DNA of 64,000 nt from Streptomyces chartreusis NRRL 3882 (GTDB lineage Bacteria; Actinomycetota; Actinomycetes; Streptomycetales; Streptomycetaceae), in NCBI RefSeq assembly GCF_900236475.1, contig NZ_LT963352.1:3658001-3722000 (forward strand). Reading direction: 5' to 3'. Positions within the stretch are counted from its first letter, which is position 1; each line of letters starts with the position of its first letter. Positions 56,310 to 64,000 of this stretch are shown one piece after another. Made by a program: the position numbers and the translations under genes. Below the pieces are notes generated by a model that saw only the letters and a list, made by a program, of their open reading frames with translations, was not told where the DNA came from and did no database searches.

Positions 56310-57077
56310 ATGCCCCGAGGCAAGCACCGTCGCCCCAGAACCAGCCAGATCACCCGTCGCGTCGTGGCCGCCGGCACCGGCGGAGCGGCACTCACCCTCC
56401 CGCTGCTCGGCGCGACGCACGCCAGCGCCGCCGAGCCGGCCCAGAGCGCAGAGTCCGTGTCGCAGGCGGCCCAGCCCGCCAAGTCCCTCACGTACACCGT
56501 CACCAAGGGCGACACGCTCTACCGCATAGCGGAAAAATACGACGTGTCGGGCGGCTGGAAGCAGCTCTACAAGGACAACCGCGCCGCCGTCGGCGACAAC
56601 CCGAAGCTGATCCACCCGGGTCTGAAGCTGAAGGTGAAGACGGCCAAGGCGGACGCCGTGAAGAAGACGGCGACCAAGGCCTCCGCCCCCGCCAAGCCGG
56701 CCGCGAAGCCCGCCGGTGGCGTCGCCCAGGCCACCCAGGCCTCGGCGAAGACCTACGCCAACAACCTGGACGGCTGGATCCGCGAGGCGCTGGACATCAT
56801 GGCGCAGAAGGGGATTCCGGGTTCGTACGACGGCATCTACCGCAACGTCATGCGGGAGTCGTCCGGCAACCCCCTGGCGATCAACAACTGGGACTCGAAC
56901 GCCGCCGCCGGCACCCCGTCCAAGGGTCTCCTCCAGACCATCGACCCGACCTTCCAGGCCTACCACGTGGACGGCACGTCGTGGGACCCGTTCGACCCGG
57001 TCGCCAACATCACGGCGGCCTGCAACTACGCGGCGGCCCGCTACGGCTCGATCGACAACGTCAACGGCCCGTACTGA
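56310..57077 (+). CDS. Secreted LysM-containing transglycosylase-like cell-wall enzyme
   Basis: A 255-aa secreted protein. The N-terminal Tat/Sec-like signal is MPRGKHRRPRTSQITRRVVA with cleavage near ATHASA. The LysM domain at about 58-108 (TYTVTKGDTLYRIAEKYDVS) binds peptidoglycan. An Ala/Lys/Pro linker follows. The C-terminal SLT-type domain at about 150-255 has the catalytic Glu in RNVMRESSGNPLAINNWDSN and GLLQTIDPTFQAYHV. It should cleave peptidoglycan glycan strands outside the cell. ATG at 56310 with GGAGAGG upstream. Controlled by the c-di-AMP riboswitch just before it. Confidence 0.93.
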   Translation: MPRGKHRRPRTSQITRRVVAAGTGGAALTLPLLGATHASAAEPAQSAESVSQAAQPAKSLTYTVTKGDTLYRIAEKYDVSGGWKQLYKDNRAAVGDNPKLIHPGLKLKVKTAKADAVKKTATKASAPAKPAAKPAGGVAQATQASAKTYANNLDGWIREALDIMAQKGIPGSYDGIYRNVMRESSGNPLAINNWDSNAAAGTPSKGLLQTIDPTFQAYHVDGTSWDPFDPVANITAACNYAAARYGSIDNVNGPY

Positions 57078-57889
57078 GCCGTCCCGCCCAGCAGTCGTTC
57101 GAGGACGACGGCGATGCCGTCGTCCTCGTTCGACAGGGTGATCTCGTCGGCCACGGCCTTGAGTTCGGGATGGGCGTTGGCCATGGCGACGCCGTGGGCG
57201 GCCCAGTCGAACATCGGGATGTCGTTGGGCATGTCCCCGAAGGCGACGGTGTCCGCCGGCCGCAGCCCCAGGTGCTCGGCGGCCAGCGCCAGGCCCGTCG
57301 CCTTGGTGATCCCGCACGGCTGGAGTTCGACCGTGCCGGGCCCCGACATGGTCACCGTCGCCAGTGAACCGACCACCGACCGGGCCGTCGCCGCCAACTC
57401 GTCGTCCGTCAGGTAGGGGTGGCGCAGCAGCACCTTGCTGATGGGCTCGCCCCACAGCTCGTCGCGCCGGTCGACCCGTACCGCCGGCAGGGTCGGGTGC
57501 GGCATGAGATAGCCCGGCTCGATGAGCGTGAGCCCGTCGACCCCGTCCTGGTCGACCGCGGCGTACACCTGCCCCACCTCGGCCTCGATCTTGCCGAGGG
57601 CGGTCTCCGCCAGCTCCCGGTCCAGGGTGATGGACCACAGCAGCCGGTCCGCGCCGGCGTCGTACACCTGCGCGCCCTGCCCGCACACCGCGAGCCCCGT
57701 GCAGCCGAGGTCGTCCAGGAGCGGCCGCACTCTCGGCGCCGGCCGGCCCGTCACCACGAGGTGCTGGGCACCGGCGTCCGCCACCCGCGCGAGCGCGGCG
57801 AGGGACCGGTCGGACAGGGTGTCGTCGCCGCGCAGCAGCGTCCCGTCCAGGTCGGTGGCGATGAGTGAATATGCGATGGGTGCGGCCAT
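57041..57889 (-). CDS. Cof-type HAD-IIB hydrolase
   Basis: A 282-aa phosphatase. Motif I is YSLIATDLDGTLLRGDDTLS with the Asp nucleophile near residue 13 and general acid two residues on. Motif II (VVTGRPAPRVRPLL), Lys of motif III (GITKATGLALAAEHL) and motif IV GDMPNDIPMFDWA are present. A large C2 cap of the Cof type lies in the middle. ATG at 57887-57889. The gene runs toward the LysM gene and overlaps its 3' end by 37 bp. The substrate is likely a sugar phosphate or related small molecule, undetermined. Confidence 0.9.
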   Translation of the reverse strand: MAAPIAYSLIATDLDGTLLRGDDTLSDRSLAALARVADAGAQHLVVTGRPAPRVRPLLDDLGCTGLAVCGQGAQVYDAGADRLLWSITLDRELAETALGKIEAEVGQVYAAVDQDGVDGLTLIEPGYLMPHPTLPAVRVDRRDELWGEPISKVLLRHPYLTDDELAATARSVVGSLATVTMSGPGTVELQPCGITKATGLALAAEHLGLRPADTVAFGDMPNDIPMFDWAAHGVAMANAHPELKAVADEITLSNEDDGIAVVLERLLGGTAQYGPLTLSIEP

Positions 57890-58060
57890 GATCAGAGAAT
57901 ACGGACAGCGCGCCCTTTCGTTTCATCGCGCGGCGGGCGCCGATTGCCCGGTTGAAGGCCTCTGCACCAGTTGGCAACAACATGGTCCGCTACCTACCGT
58001 CGAGGCCGTCTCGGGCGGTACCTTCCAAGTGTCCAGGGGGGACTTGATCGGGGGGTCGGG

Positions 58061-59146
58061 TTGAGCAGTGGACGTGTGCGTGTGGCTGGGCCCGGGGAAC
58101 TCGGCGAGGGGGAGAAGGAGCGTTGGCGCGCGCTGCGCGCGGCGGCGGAGACACCGCGCAACCCCTTCATGGAACCGGAGTTCACCGAAGCCGTCGGCCT
58201 GGTGAGGCCCCAGGCGCGGGTCGCGGTGGTGTACGAGGGGCTGGAGCCGGCCGGCTTCCTGCCCCATGAGCGGGGCCCGTTGGGGCAGGGCCGGGCGATC
58301 GGGCTGGGCGTCTCGGACGCGCAGGGCGCGATCCTGCGGCCCGGCCTGCGTCTGGACACGGGCGAACTGCTGCGGGGCTGCTCGCTGTCCAGCTTCGCCT
58401 TCGACAACCTGGAGGCCGAGCAGCGGCTGTTCGTCCGGTACGCGGCCGAGGAGCACGCCACCTACGTCATCGACGTGGAGAAGGGCTACGAGACGTACGA
58501 GTCGGTGCTGCGCGCCCAGTCGCCGAAGTTCCTGAAGACCACCCTGGCCAAGGAGCGCAGGCTGGGCCGGCAGGTCGGCGAGCTGCGGTTCGTGTTCGAC
58601 GAGCGCGAGCCGGCCGCGCTGCGCACGCTCATGGGATGGAAGTCGGCGCAGTACCGCAGGACGGGCCGCCGGGACCGGTTCGCCCAGGAGTGGATCACAC
58701 GGCTCGTGGGGCGGCTGGCCGAGACCCGGGCGCCGGAGTGCAGCGGCACGCTGTCCGTGCTGTACGCCGGCCAGCGCCCGCTGGCCGCGCACTTCGGGCT
58801 GCGCTCGGCGTCGGTCCTGGCCTGCTGGTTCCCGGCCTACGACCCGGAGTGCGCGAAGTACTCGCCGGGTCTGGTGCTGCACCTGCGCATGGCCGAGGCG
58901 GCGGCCGCCGAGGGCATCGGCATGCTCGATCTGGGGCGGGGCGCGGCCGAGTACAAGGACGCGTTGAAGACGGGCGAACTGCCCGTGTACGAGGGTGCGG
59001 TGACGCGCCCGGGGGTGGGCGCGGCGCTGCACTGGCTGAGCCGCGAGCCGGCGCGCCGCGCACACAGCTTCGTCCGCGCCAGGCCCGGGCTCGCGGCGCT
59101 GGCCGCGCGGACCCTGAAGAGCGCGGCTCGGCTGCGCCGTACCTGA
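58061..59146 (+). CDS. GNAT/FemAB-fold acyltransferase (CelD/BcsL type)
   Basis: A 361-aa protein of the double-GNAT CelD/BcsL family that acylates polysaccharides or their carriers. TPRNPFMEPEFTEAVGLVRP at the N-terminus, SPKFLKTTLAKERRLGRQVG in the middle and YSPGLVLHLRMAEAAAAEGI followed by GMLDLGRGAAEYKDALKTGE are the diagnostic blocks. The start is uncertain: a TTG at 58061 has GGGGG five bases upstream, and GTG at 58076 or 58082 is possible. It is the first gene of a plus-strand polysaccharide cluster with GT2 and deacetylase genes. Confidence 0.85.
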   Translation: MSSGRVRVAGPGELGEGEKERWRALRAAAETPRNPFMEPEFTEAVGLVRPQARVAVVYEGLEPAGFLPHERGPLGQGRAIGLGVSDAQGAILRPGLRLDTGELLRGCSLSSFAFDNLEAEQRLFVRYAAEEHATYVIDVEKGYETYESVLRAQSPKFLKTTLAKERRLGRQVGELRFVFDEREPAALRTLMGWKSAQYRRTGRRDRFAQEWITRLVGRLAETRAPECSGTLSVLYAGQRPLAAHFGLRSASVLACWFPAYDPECAKYSPGLVLHLRMAEAAAAEGIGMLDLGRGAAEYKDALKTGELPVYEGAVTRPGVGAALHWLSREPARRAHSFVRARPGLAALAARTLKSAARLRRT

Positions 59147-59183
59147 CACAAGTCGTACCTGACGACAGGGGGGGGGAGGGCGC

Positions 59184-60491
59184 ATGGCCCGTTCGGCACG
59201 TGCGCAGGAGGAGATACGGCGGTTCCTGGACATCGAGGCGGTCCAGGTCGCCGAGCTGGACCTGGACGGTGACGAGGCGGTGCTCAGACCGGGCCCGGGG
59301 AGCCCGCCGGTGACGTACGGCGAGGTGTTCGCACTGGTCAGGCGGGGCGGGCGGCCGGTGGGGACGCTGCTCGGGCGGGTGCCGGAGGGGGCGGACGCGA
59401 AGGCGGTGCTCGCGGCGCGGGCGCGGGCGGAGTGTGCGGACGCGGCGTCGCCGGGCCGGGCGTCGCAGTCCGGGGAGCCGCCGTACACGAGTGTCGTCGT
59501 CGCCACCCGGGAGCGTGCCGGGCAGTTGGCCCGGGCACTGGACTCGCTGCTGGCGCAGGACCATCCCCGGTTCGAGGTGGTCGTCGTGGACAACGCCCCG
59601 GTGACGAGCGAGACGCGGGAGCTGATCGAGCGGAAGTACGCCGAGCGCGTGCGGTACGTCTGCGAGCCGGTGCCCGGCCTCGCGGTCGCGCACAACACGG
59701 GGCTCACGGCCGCGCGGGGCGAGGTCGTCGCGTTCACCGACGACGACGTGGTCGCCGACCCGCGCTGGCTCACCGAGCTGACCGCGCCCTTCGCCGCCGA
59801 CCCCGGACTCGGGTGCAGCACCGGGCTGATCCTGCCCGCGCGGCTGACCACCCCGGCCCAGGTGCTGCTGGAGAGCCACGGCGGCTTCGCGAAAGGCTTC
59901 ACTCCAAGGACGTACGACCCGGCGCGTCCGCCGGGCGACGAGCCGCTGTTCCCGTTCACGGCGGGGCGGTTCGGCTCCGGTGCCAACATGGCCTTCCGGA
60001 CGGCCGTCCTGCGTTCCGTCGGCGGTTTCGACCCGGCCACCGGTGCCGGCACGGCAGCCCGGGGCGGCGACGACCTCTACGGCTTCGTCCGCGTCCTCGC
60101 CCAGGGCCACCGGCTGCGCTACACCCCGTCCGCACTGGTGTGGCACCACCACCGGGAGACCTGGCGCGACTTGGAGACCCAGGCCTACGGGTACGGCGCC
60201 GGACTCACCGCCTACCTCACCGCGGTGCTCGTGAACCGCCCCGGGCTGCTGCCGGCGTTCCTCGCGAAACTGCCCCGGGGGCTCGCCCACGCCCGCGCGC
60301 TGACCGCCGTACGCGACACGGAGGGTGGCGGGGCGCCGGGCGACCACGACACGCGGACGCATCCGTGGCCGCGGCGGCTGTCGCGGTTGCAGCGCCGGGG
60401 GATGGTGTACGGGCCTGTCGGATATCTGCGAGCGCGGCGGGCGCTGCGCGCGAGGGTTCAGAGGGTTCAGAGGGTTCAGGGGGCGAGATGA
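59184..60491 (+). CDS. Family 2 glycosyltransferase
   Basis: A 435-aa GT-A fold transferase. The N-terminal ~95 residues are a separate small domain (EEIRRFLDIEAVQVAELDLD). The GT2 domain follows: YTSVVVATRERAGQLARALD, VVVDNAPVTS, VAFTDDDVVADPRWL (the DxD-like motif), and GRFGSGANMAFRTAVLRSVG with GGDDLYGFVRVLAQGHRLRY (acceptor/ED-like region). The end is basic with repeated RVQRVQRVQ. ATG at 59184; a run of nine G precedes it by 7 bp. Stop overlaps the start of the deacetylase gene (ATGA). Confidence 0.9.
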   Translation: MARSARAQEEIRRFLDIEAVQVAELDLDGDEAVLRPGPGSPPVTYGEVFALVRRGGRPVGTLLGRVPEGADAKAVLAARARAECADAASPGRASQSGEPPYTSVVVATRERAGQLARALDSLLAQDHPRFEVVVVDNAPVTSETRELIERKYAERVRYVCEPVPGLAVAHNTGLTAARGEVVAFTDDDVVADPRWLTELTAPFAADPGLGCSTGLILPARLTTPAQVLLESHGGFAKGFTPRTYDPARPPGDEPLFPFTAGRFGSGANMAFRTAVLRSVGGFDPATGAGTAARGGDDLYGFVRVLAQGHRLRYTPSALVWHHHRETWRDLETQAYGYGAGLTAYLTAVLVNRPGLLPAFLAKLPRGLAHARALTAVRDTEGGGAPGDHDTRTHPWPRRLSRLQRRGMVYGPVGYLRARRALRARVQRVQRVQGAR

Positions 60492-61390
60492 GGACGTCGG
60501 CGCGTGCGCGTGGTGAGGGGCGGGGGGACGGCAGAGGCCGGGCGGAGCGGGGTGCGCGGGACGGTGAGGGGCCGATATCGCCACCGGGTGCGGTCGGCTC
60601 CCCGGCCATCCCGGTCTTCCTGTACCACTCCGTGATGGACGATCCGCCGGACTGGATCGCCGAGTTCACGGTCACGCCGAAGCAGTTCGCCGCGCATCTC
60701 GACGCCGTGGTCCGCAGCGGCCGTACGCCCGTCACGATCAGCGCGATCGCCGACCATCTGGCCGGGCGCGCGACCCTGCCGCCCCGGCCCGTGCTGCTCA
60801 CCTTCGACGACGGCTTCGCCGATCTGCCCGGCCCCACCGCCGAGGCGCTTGCCGAGCGGGCGCTGCCCGCCACCGCCTATCTCACCACCGGCGCCATCGC
60901 CCCGGGCGGCCGCAGTCTGCTGCCGCCCGCGCCGATGATGACCCTGGACCGGGCGGCGGAGCTGGAACGTTACGGCATGGAGATCGGCAGCCACACGGTC
61001 ACGCACGCGCAGCTCGACACGCTGTCCGGCAAGGACCTGGCGTACGAACTGCGCTCGTCGAAGGCGGTGCTGGAGGACGCCCTCGGGCACGAGGTCCGTC
61101 ATCTCGCCTATCCGCACGGCTACAACAGCCCGCGCGTGCGGGCGATGTCGGCCCGGGCCGGTTACGAGACGGCGACCGCCGTGCGGCACGCGCTCAGCTC
61201 CGACCGCGACGAGCGCTACCGCATCGCCCGGCTCATCGTCCGGCGTACCCACACCGTCGCCGACGTCGAGGGCTGGCTGGCGGGTGCGGGCGCCCGGGTC
61301 GCGCCGTACCGGGACGGGCCGAAGACGATCGCCTGGCGTTGGTACCGGCGGGCCCGCGCCGTGGTGCACGGACCCGAGTTCGCGGGCTGA
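60488..61390 (+). CDS. Polysaccharide deacetylase (CE4/NodB)
   Basis: A 300-aa enzyme removing N- or O-acetyl groups from a polysaccharide. AIPVFLYHSVMDDPP near 45 precedes the NodB domain. Motif 1 is VLLTFDDGFADLPG (catalytic Asp and first metal Asp), and motif 2 is EIGSHTVTHAQLDTL, the H-T/S-x-x-H metal site. LAYPHGYNSPRVRAM is motif 3. The hydrophilic Arg/Gly-rich N-terminus (RTSARARGEGRGDGRGRAER) is not a signal peptide, so the start or a cytoplasmic location is uncertain. ATG at 60488 overlaps the GT2 stop. Confidence 0.9.
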   Translation: MRTSARARGEGRGDGRGRAERGARDGEGPISPPGAVGSPAIPVFLYHSVMDDPPDWIAEFTVTPKQFAAHLDAVVRSGRTPVTISAIADHLAGRATLPPRPVLLTFDDGFADLPGPTAEALAERALPATAYLTTGAIAPGGRSLLPPAPMMTLDRAAELERYGMEIGSHTVTHAQLDTLSGKDLAYELRSSKAVLEDALGHEVRHLAYPHGYNSPRVRAMSARAGYETATAVRHALSSDRDERYRIARLIVRRTHTVADVEGWLAGAGARVAPYRDGPKTIAWRWYRRARAVVHGPEFAG

Positions 61391-61394
61391 GCGG

Positions 61395-62546
61395 TCATTT
61401 CAGCGGCTGGTTGAAGTACGGGTCGGCGACCGCCTTGCGCAGGCTCTTCCAGGCCGCGTCGTTCGCCAGGGCCAGGTTGCAGTGCGGTCCGGGGTCGCGG
61501 TAGTTCCACTGGAGGGCGGCCTTGACGCCGTCCAGGCCCTTCAGCACGCCGGGCACCTGCGCGTACCACTCGGCCTGCCGCTGCGGGCGGGCCGGGTCCG
61601 CGGCGGTGCCGAACTCCGAGAGCATCAGCGGCTTGTCGTCGGAGATGTTCGCGCGGATCCAGTCGTGCACGGAGTGCTGGGTCTGCGCGAAGGTGAGCCA
61701 GCCGGTGTTGTGGCAGTGGTAGTAGTTGTACTGGTTGTAGCCGATCCAGTCGACGTACTCGTCGCCGGGGTACATCCGCTTCATCTCCTCGGCGTGGTCG
61801 AGGTAGCCGGTGGTGATCCACGTCCACACCACGTTGTCGACGCCCAGTTCGCGGAACCGGTCGTGGATGTGCCGGTACGCCTTCACGTACTCGGCGGGGG
61901 TGCCGTTGGCCGGGGTGCGGGTGTCCATCTCCAGGTCGAAGGAGAGGAACACCTTCTTGCCGTAGTCCTTGATGCGCCTGGCCTGGACGTCGATGACGGT
62001 CTTGTCCAGCTCGCCGGAGGCGATCTGCTTCCAGGTCGGCTGCTGCTCCTTGGTGCCGCCCCACCACTTGCTCTCCCAGGACAGCAGCAGCAGGTGGTCC
62101 TCGCCGACGCGCTGCTCCTCGGGGGTGAGCAGCTGGCCTTCGCGGCGGGTGCCCTCGGGCAGGGACATGTCGTGGTACGTGTACACGATGTCGAGTTCAC
62201 GGCCGACGCGCTTCTCGTAGGCGCGCACCTTCTCCGGCAGGTCGTCCCGCTCGTGCGGCACGAACGCCCCGAACCAGGCGCCGCAGGGCGGTTCCAGGAG
62301 CGCCGTGGGGCGGCAGTCCGCCTTGGAGCCGGCGGCTCCCGGGTCCGGCCCGGAGGCGTCCCGGAGGGCGAGCACTCCGACCAGGACCGCGCTGACGACC
62401 GTGGCGGACGTCATCAGCAGACGGCGCCGGCTCGATGTGAACGGGCCGGCGGACGGCTGTTCCTCGTGTGGCTGTGGCCTCCTGCGGTGCTGCCCGGTCG
62501 GAGTCGGTGTGCGGCGAAAGGGACGGTGGGGACGGTTGAACCTCAC
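61395..62546 (-). CDS. Secreted GH26-family glycoside hydrolase
   Basis: A 383-aa protein with a Tat-like N-terminal anchor: the twin-Arg region TSSRRRLLMTSATVVSAVLV at residues 37-57 ends in a hydrophobic helix. The catalytic domain has KVFLSFDLEMDTRTP (general acid Glu), YPGDEYVDWIGYNQYNYYHC and KPLMLSEFGTAADP (nucleophile Glu), typical of GH26 beta-mannanase-type hydrolases. The start is GTG at 62544-62546. It belongs to a minus-strand set with two membrane proteins and converges on the deacetylase, 4 bp apart. Substrate may be the polysaccharide made by the neighbours. Confidence 0.87.
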   Translation of the reverse strand: MRFNRPHRPFRRTPTPTGQHRRRPQPHEEQPSAGPFTSSRRRLLMTSATVVSAVLVGVLALRDASGPDPGAAGSKADCRPTALLEPPCGAWFGAFVPHERDDLPEKVRAYEKRVGRELDIVYTYHDMSLPEGTRREGQLLTPEEQRVGEDHLLLLSWESKWWGGTKEQQPTWKQIASGELDKTVIDVQARRIKDYGKKVFLSFDLEMDTRTPANGTPAEYVKAYRHIHDRFRELGVDNVVWTWITTGYLDHAEEMKRMYPGDEYVDWIGYNQYNYYHCHNTGWLTFAQTQHSVHDWIRANISDDKPLMLSEFGTAADPARPQRQAEWYAQVPGVLKGLDGVKAALQWNYRDPGPHCNLALANDAAWKSLRKAVADPYFNQPLK

Positions 62547-62983
62547 TGAGCAGAACCCTTCGGTGTCCTCGGTGTCGTCCTCGGCGGCGGGGAGGCGCGC
62601 AGCGGCGGACAGAACGCGGCGAGTGTGGTCAGCAGCGTCAGTGTCAGCAGCACCCGCTGTGCGCTGAAGGCGTGTGCGGCGATCAGCACGGTCGCGACGA
62701 GCATCACCGCGCCGATGCTCAGGAACAGCACCAGCATCAGCCGCTCCAGGAGGTCGGAGCGGCGGGCGAAGTCCGGATCCCGGTGCTCGACGGGGCCCTC
62801 GGCGGGCCGCGCCCCCAGCGCGGGGGCGCAGATTCTGACCACGGCCGTGCCCGGGCCCGCCGCCAGGAAGAGGGCGACGGCGGCGCCCCGCAGCGGCGAT
62901 CCGCCGGGCAGCGCGAGGGCGGCGAGCGCGAGCCAGCCGCCGAACGGCGGCAGCATCCGGACCACGAGTTCCTGCGGTGTCAT
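62543..62983 (-). CDS. Small hypothetical membrane protein
   Basis: A 146-aa protein with about four hydrophobic stretches (GGWLALAALALPGGSPLRGAA, VALFLAAGPGTAVVRICAPAL, LLERLMLVLFLSIGAVMLVA, VLLTLTLLTTLAAFCPPLR). The C-terminus is Pro/Thr-rich. ATG at 62981-62983 is chosen as it starts just before the first helix. It overlaps the GH26 start by 4 bp (GTGA) and the upstream membrane gene stop by 4 bp, so the three are one operon. It resembles transmembrane partners in Streptomyces polysaccharide clusters; the function is unknown. Confidence 0.75.
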   Translation of the reverse strand: MTPQELVVRMLPPFGGWLALAALALPGGSPLRGAAVALFLAAGPGTAVVRICAPALGARPAEGPVEHRDPDFARRSDLLERLMLVLFLSIGAVMLVATVLIAAHAFSAQRVLLTLTLLTTLAAFCPPLRASPPPRTTPRTPKGSAQ

Positions 62984-64000
62984 CGCTCCGCTCCCCCGGC
63001 CTGCTTCAGTACGTAGAGCCATCCCGCGCTGTTCTCCGCCACGAGCTGGAAGCGTGGTGAGGCGGCGACGGACTTCTGGATGCGGTCCAGCTGCGCCTTG
63101 TCGAGCTGTCCGTTCATCTCGGAGTTGGCCGACTGCCCCTGGGTGAGCAGGAAGTAGGCCCGGGCCGGCCGCTCGACCCCGGCCATGTCACCGGCGAGCG
63201 TGCCGGCCGGGTTGCGGACGATCCGGTCGACGTGGCTGCGGGCGTCGTCCAGGAACCAGTAGTGGTCGACACGCCAGTAGGAGGCGTACGCGAGCGGGTA
63301 GTTGCGGTTGGCCGCCACGACCAGCGAGCCGTCGGGCGCCTGGTCGAACAGCTGCCGTACGAGGGCCACTTCCTGCGGCGGGAAGTAGTTGATCCGGTCC
63401 TTGCCCGAGTAGGCCGGGACGAACGCCAGGGTTCCGCCGAGCAGCGCGGCCAGCCCGGCCCAGGTGCCGAGCCCTCGTCTCCGGGCCTTCCCGGGGGCGG
63501 CCTGCCGGCTGCCGGCCTCCTTCGCGGCGGCGTCGGCGGCCAGCGTGCGGACCTTGGGCAGCAGCGCGGCGGCGGCGAAGAACGCGGCGCCGGGCAGCAT
63601 GAACAGCAGCACCCGGAAGATCATCTCGCTGCCGTAGCTGCTCGCCGCGAACATCGGCAGCGGGGCCGCGGCGATCAGCAGCAGGGGCCGGGCCCGGTGC
63701 CGCAGCACCCGTTGGCGCAGGACGCCGAAGGCCGCGAGCAGCAGGACGGACGCGGACAGCAGCCGGGCCGCCCAGGAGGTGGCGATCGCTCCGGTGCCGG
63801 TCGGCGTGGCGCCGTACCCCGTCTCCACGTTGGCGCCGACGTCACCGACGGAGCGGATCATGTCCGGCATCGCCGCGGACAGGAAGGGCAGCGCGGCCGT
63901 CAGACACCAGGCCAGGAAGATCACGACGGTCGTGACCACCGGGACCCAGTCGCGGTAGCGGCGGCTCAGGCACAGCGCGAGCAGGCAGACGACCAGCATG
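62980..64000 (-). CDS. Large polytopic membrane protein, C-terminal part (5' end off the window)
   Basis: The visible 339 residues are the C-terminal section. They hold several membrane helices (WVPVVTTVVIFLAWCLTAAL, LLSASVLLLAAFGVLRQRVL, GTWAGLAALLGGTLAFVPAY). A final soluble domain of about 110 residues follows (AYFLLTQGQSANSEMNGQLD, RFQLVAENSAGWLYVLKQAG). The layout matches GT39-like or O-antigen-ligase-like Streptomyces membrane proteins. No catalytic motif is in the visible part. The gene continues past position 64000, so the ATG at 63999 is internal. Confidence 0.7.
   Translation of the reverse strand, partial: MLVVCLLALCLSRRYRDWVPVVTTVVIFLAWCLTAALPFLSAAMPDMIRSVGDVGANVETGYGATPTGTGAIATSWAARLLSASVLLLAAFGVLRQRVLRHRARPLLLIAAAPLPMFAASSYGSEMIFRVLLFMLPGAAFFAAAALLPKVRTLAADAAAKEAGSRQAAPGKARRRGLGTWAGLAALLGGTLAFVPAYSGKDRINYFPPQEVALVRQLFDQAPDGSLVVAANRNYPLAYASYWRVDHYWFLDDARSHVDRIVRNPAGTLAGDMAGVERPARAYFLLTQGQSANSEMNGQLDKAQLDRIQKSVAASPRFQLVAENSAGWLYVLKQAGGAER

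Noticed and set aside
59432..60487. Long upstream extension of the deacetylase frame
   Set aside because: It runs within the GT2 gene in a different frame; the ATG at 60488 overlapping the GT2 stop is the natural start.
1..64000. CRISPR arrays, prophage or rRNA genes
   Set aside because: No spaced direct-repeat array, integrase, phage structural gene or rRNA sequence was seen. The tandem repeats found are contiguous or intragenic.

Overview
The window is a stretch of very GC-rich chromosome with strongly GC-biased third codon positions, many GTG starts, few U-tract terminators and 4-base ATGA/GTGA stop-start overlaps. Gene content and order (rplA-rplK-nusG-secE-tRNA-Trp-aspartate aminotransferase, rpmG next to a UPF0336/MaoC pair, a second nuo cluster beside korAB, a Streptomyces-type extracellular aminopeptidase) point to Streptomyces or a very close actinomycete. 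Most of it is core chromosome. The only clear mobile DNA is one IS481-type element at about 17.3-18.3 kb.

Layout. 1-2.3 kb: ribosomal/transcription genes on the minus strand (partial rplA, rplK, nusG, secE, tRNA-Trp). 2.6-6.2 kb: PLP aminotransferase, adenosine deaminase, murB. 6.3-8.8 kb: a TetR-MFS-monooxygenase efflux unit with two matching operators. 8.9-10.35 kb: two hot-dog dehydratase subunits, rpmG, tRNA-Met and tRNA-Thr. 10.6-15.4 kb: amidohydrolase, NAD(P)-binding protein, small zinc protein and an MFS pump fused to beta-sandwich repeats. 15.5-18.8 kb: a rifampicin-monooxygenase (rox) gene under a perfect palindrome resembling the rifamycin-associated element, then an IS481 insertion, an ABC-ATPase remnant and tRNA-Tyr. 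19-23 kb: yajQ-like gene, small membrane proteins, amino-acid permease, htpX. 23.3-33.8 kb: a ten-gene nuo operon (A,B,C,H,I,J,K,L,M,N) without D, E, F or G, whose nuoC carries a long repeat tail. 34-40.8 kb: two paralogous sensor kinases, a response regulator and korAB (2-oxoacid:ferredoxin oxidoreductase). 40.9-46.2 kb: two redox-type HxlR regulators with divergent targets, RarD and MFS transporters that overlap tail to tail, and a divergent CGNR/VOC pair sharing a palindromic promoter. 46.3-55.6 kb: secreted aminopeptidase, TPR protein, amidase, FMN reductase, an ABC exporter with a LolA-like protein, and polyprenyl diphosphate synthase. 56.1-57.1 kb: a c-di-AMP (ydaO) riboswitch in front of a LysM/transglycosylase cell-wall enzyme. 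58-64 kb: a polysaccharide cluster (CelD/BcsL-type acyltransferase, GT2, deacetylase, GH26 hydrolase, membrane proteins).

How the parts may fit together. Electrons from 2-oxoacid oxidation by KorAB go to ferredoxin. The adjacent nuo cluster lacks the NADH-input module, so a ferredoxin-linked complex I-like proton pump reducing menaquinone is an attractive inference, with polyprenyl synthase supplying the quinone tail about 20 kb away. The missing NuoD is the main problem with a self-contained complex. Several small regulator/target pairs (TetR-MFS, two HxlR systems, RAE-rox) show recognisable operators and suggest chemical-stress and antibiotic defence.

The most unusual items are the NuoC tail with nine copies of an RRxR(S/T)AxEGSxSQ motif, the D-E-F-G-less nuo operon next to kor, the symmetrical RAE with a possible opposing promoter and terminator, and the leaderless divergent promoter at 45.7 kb.
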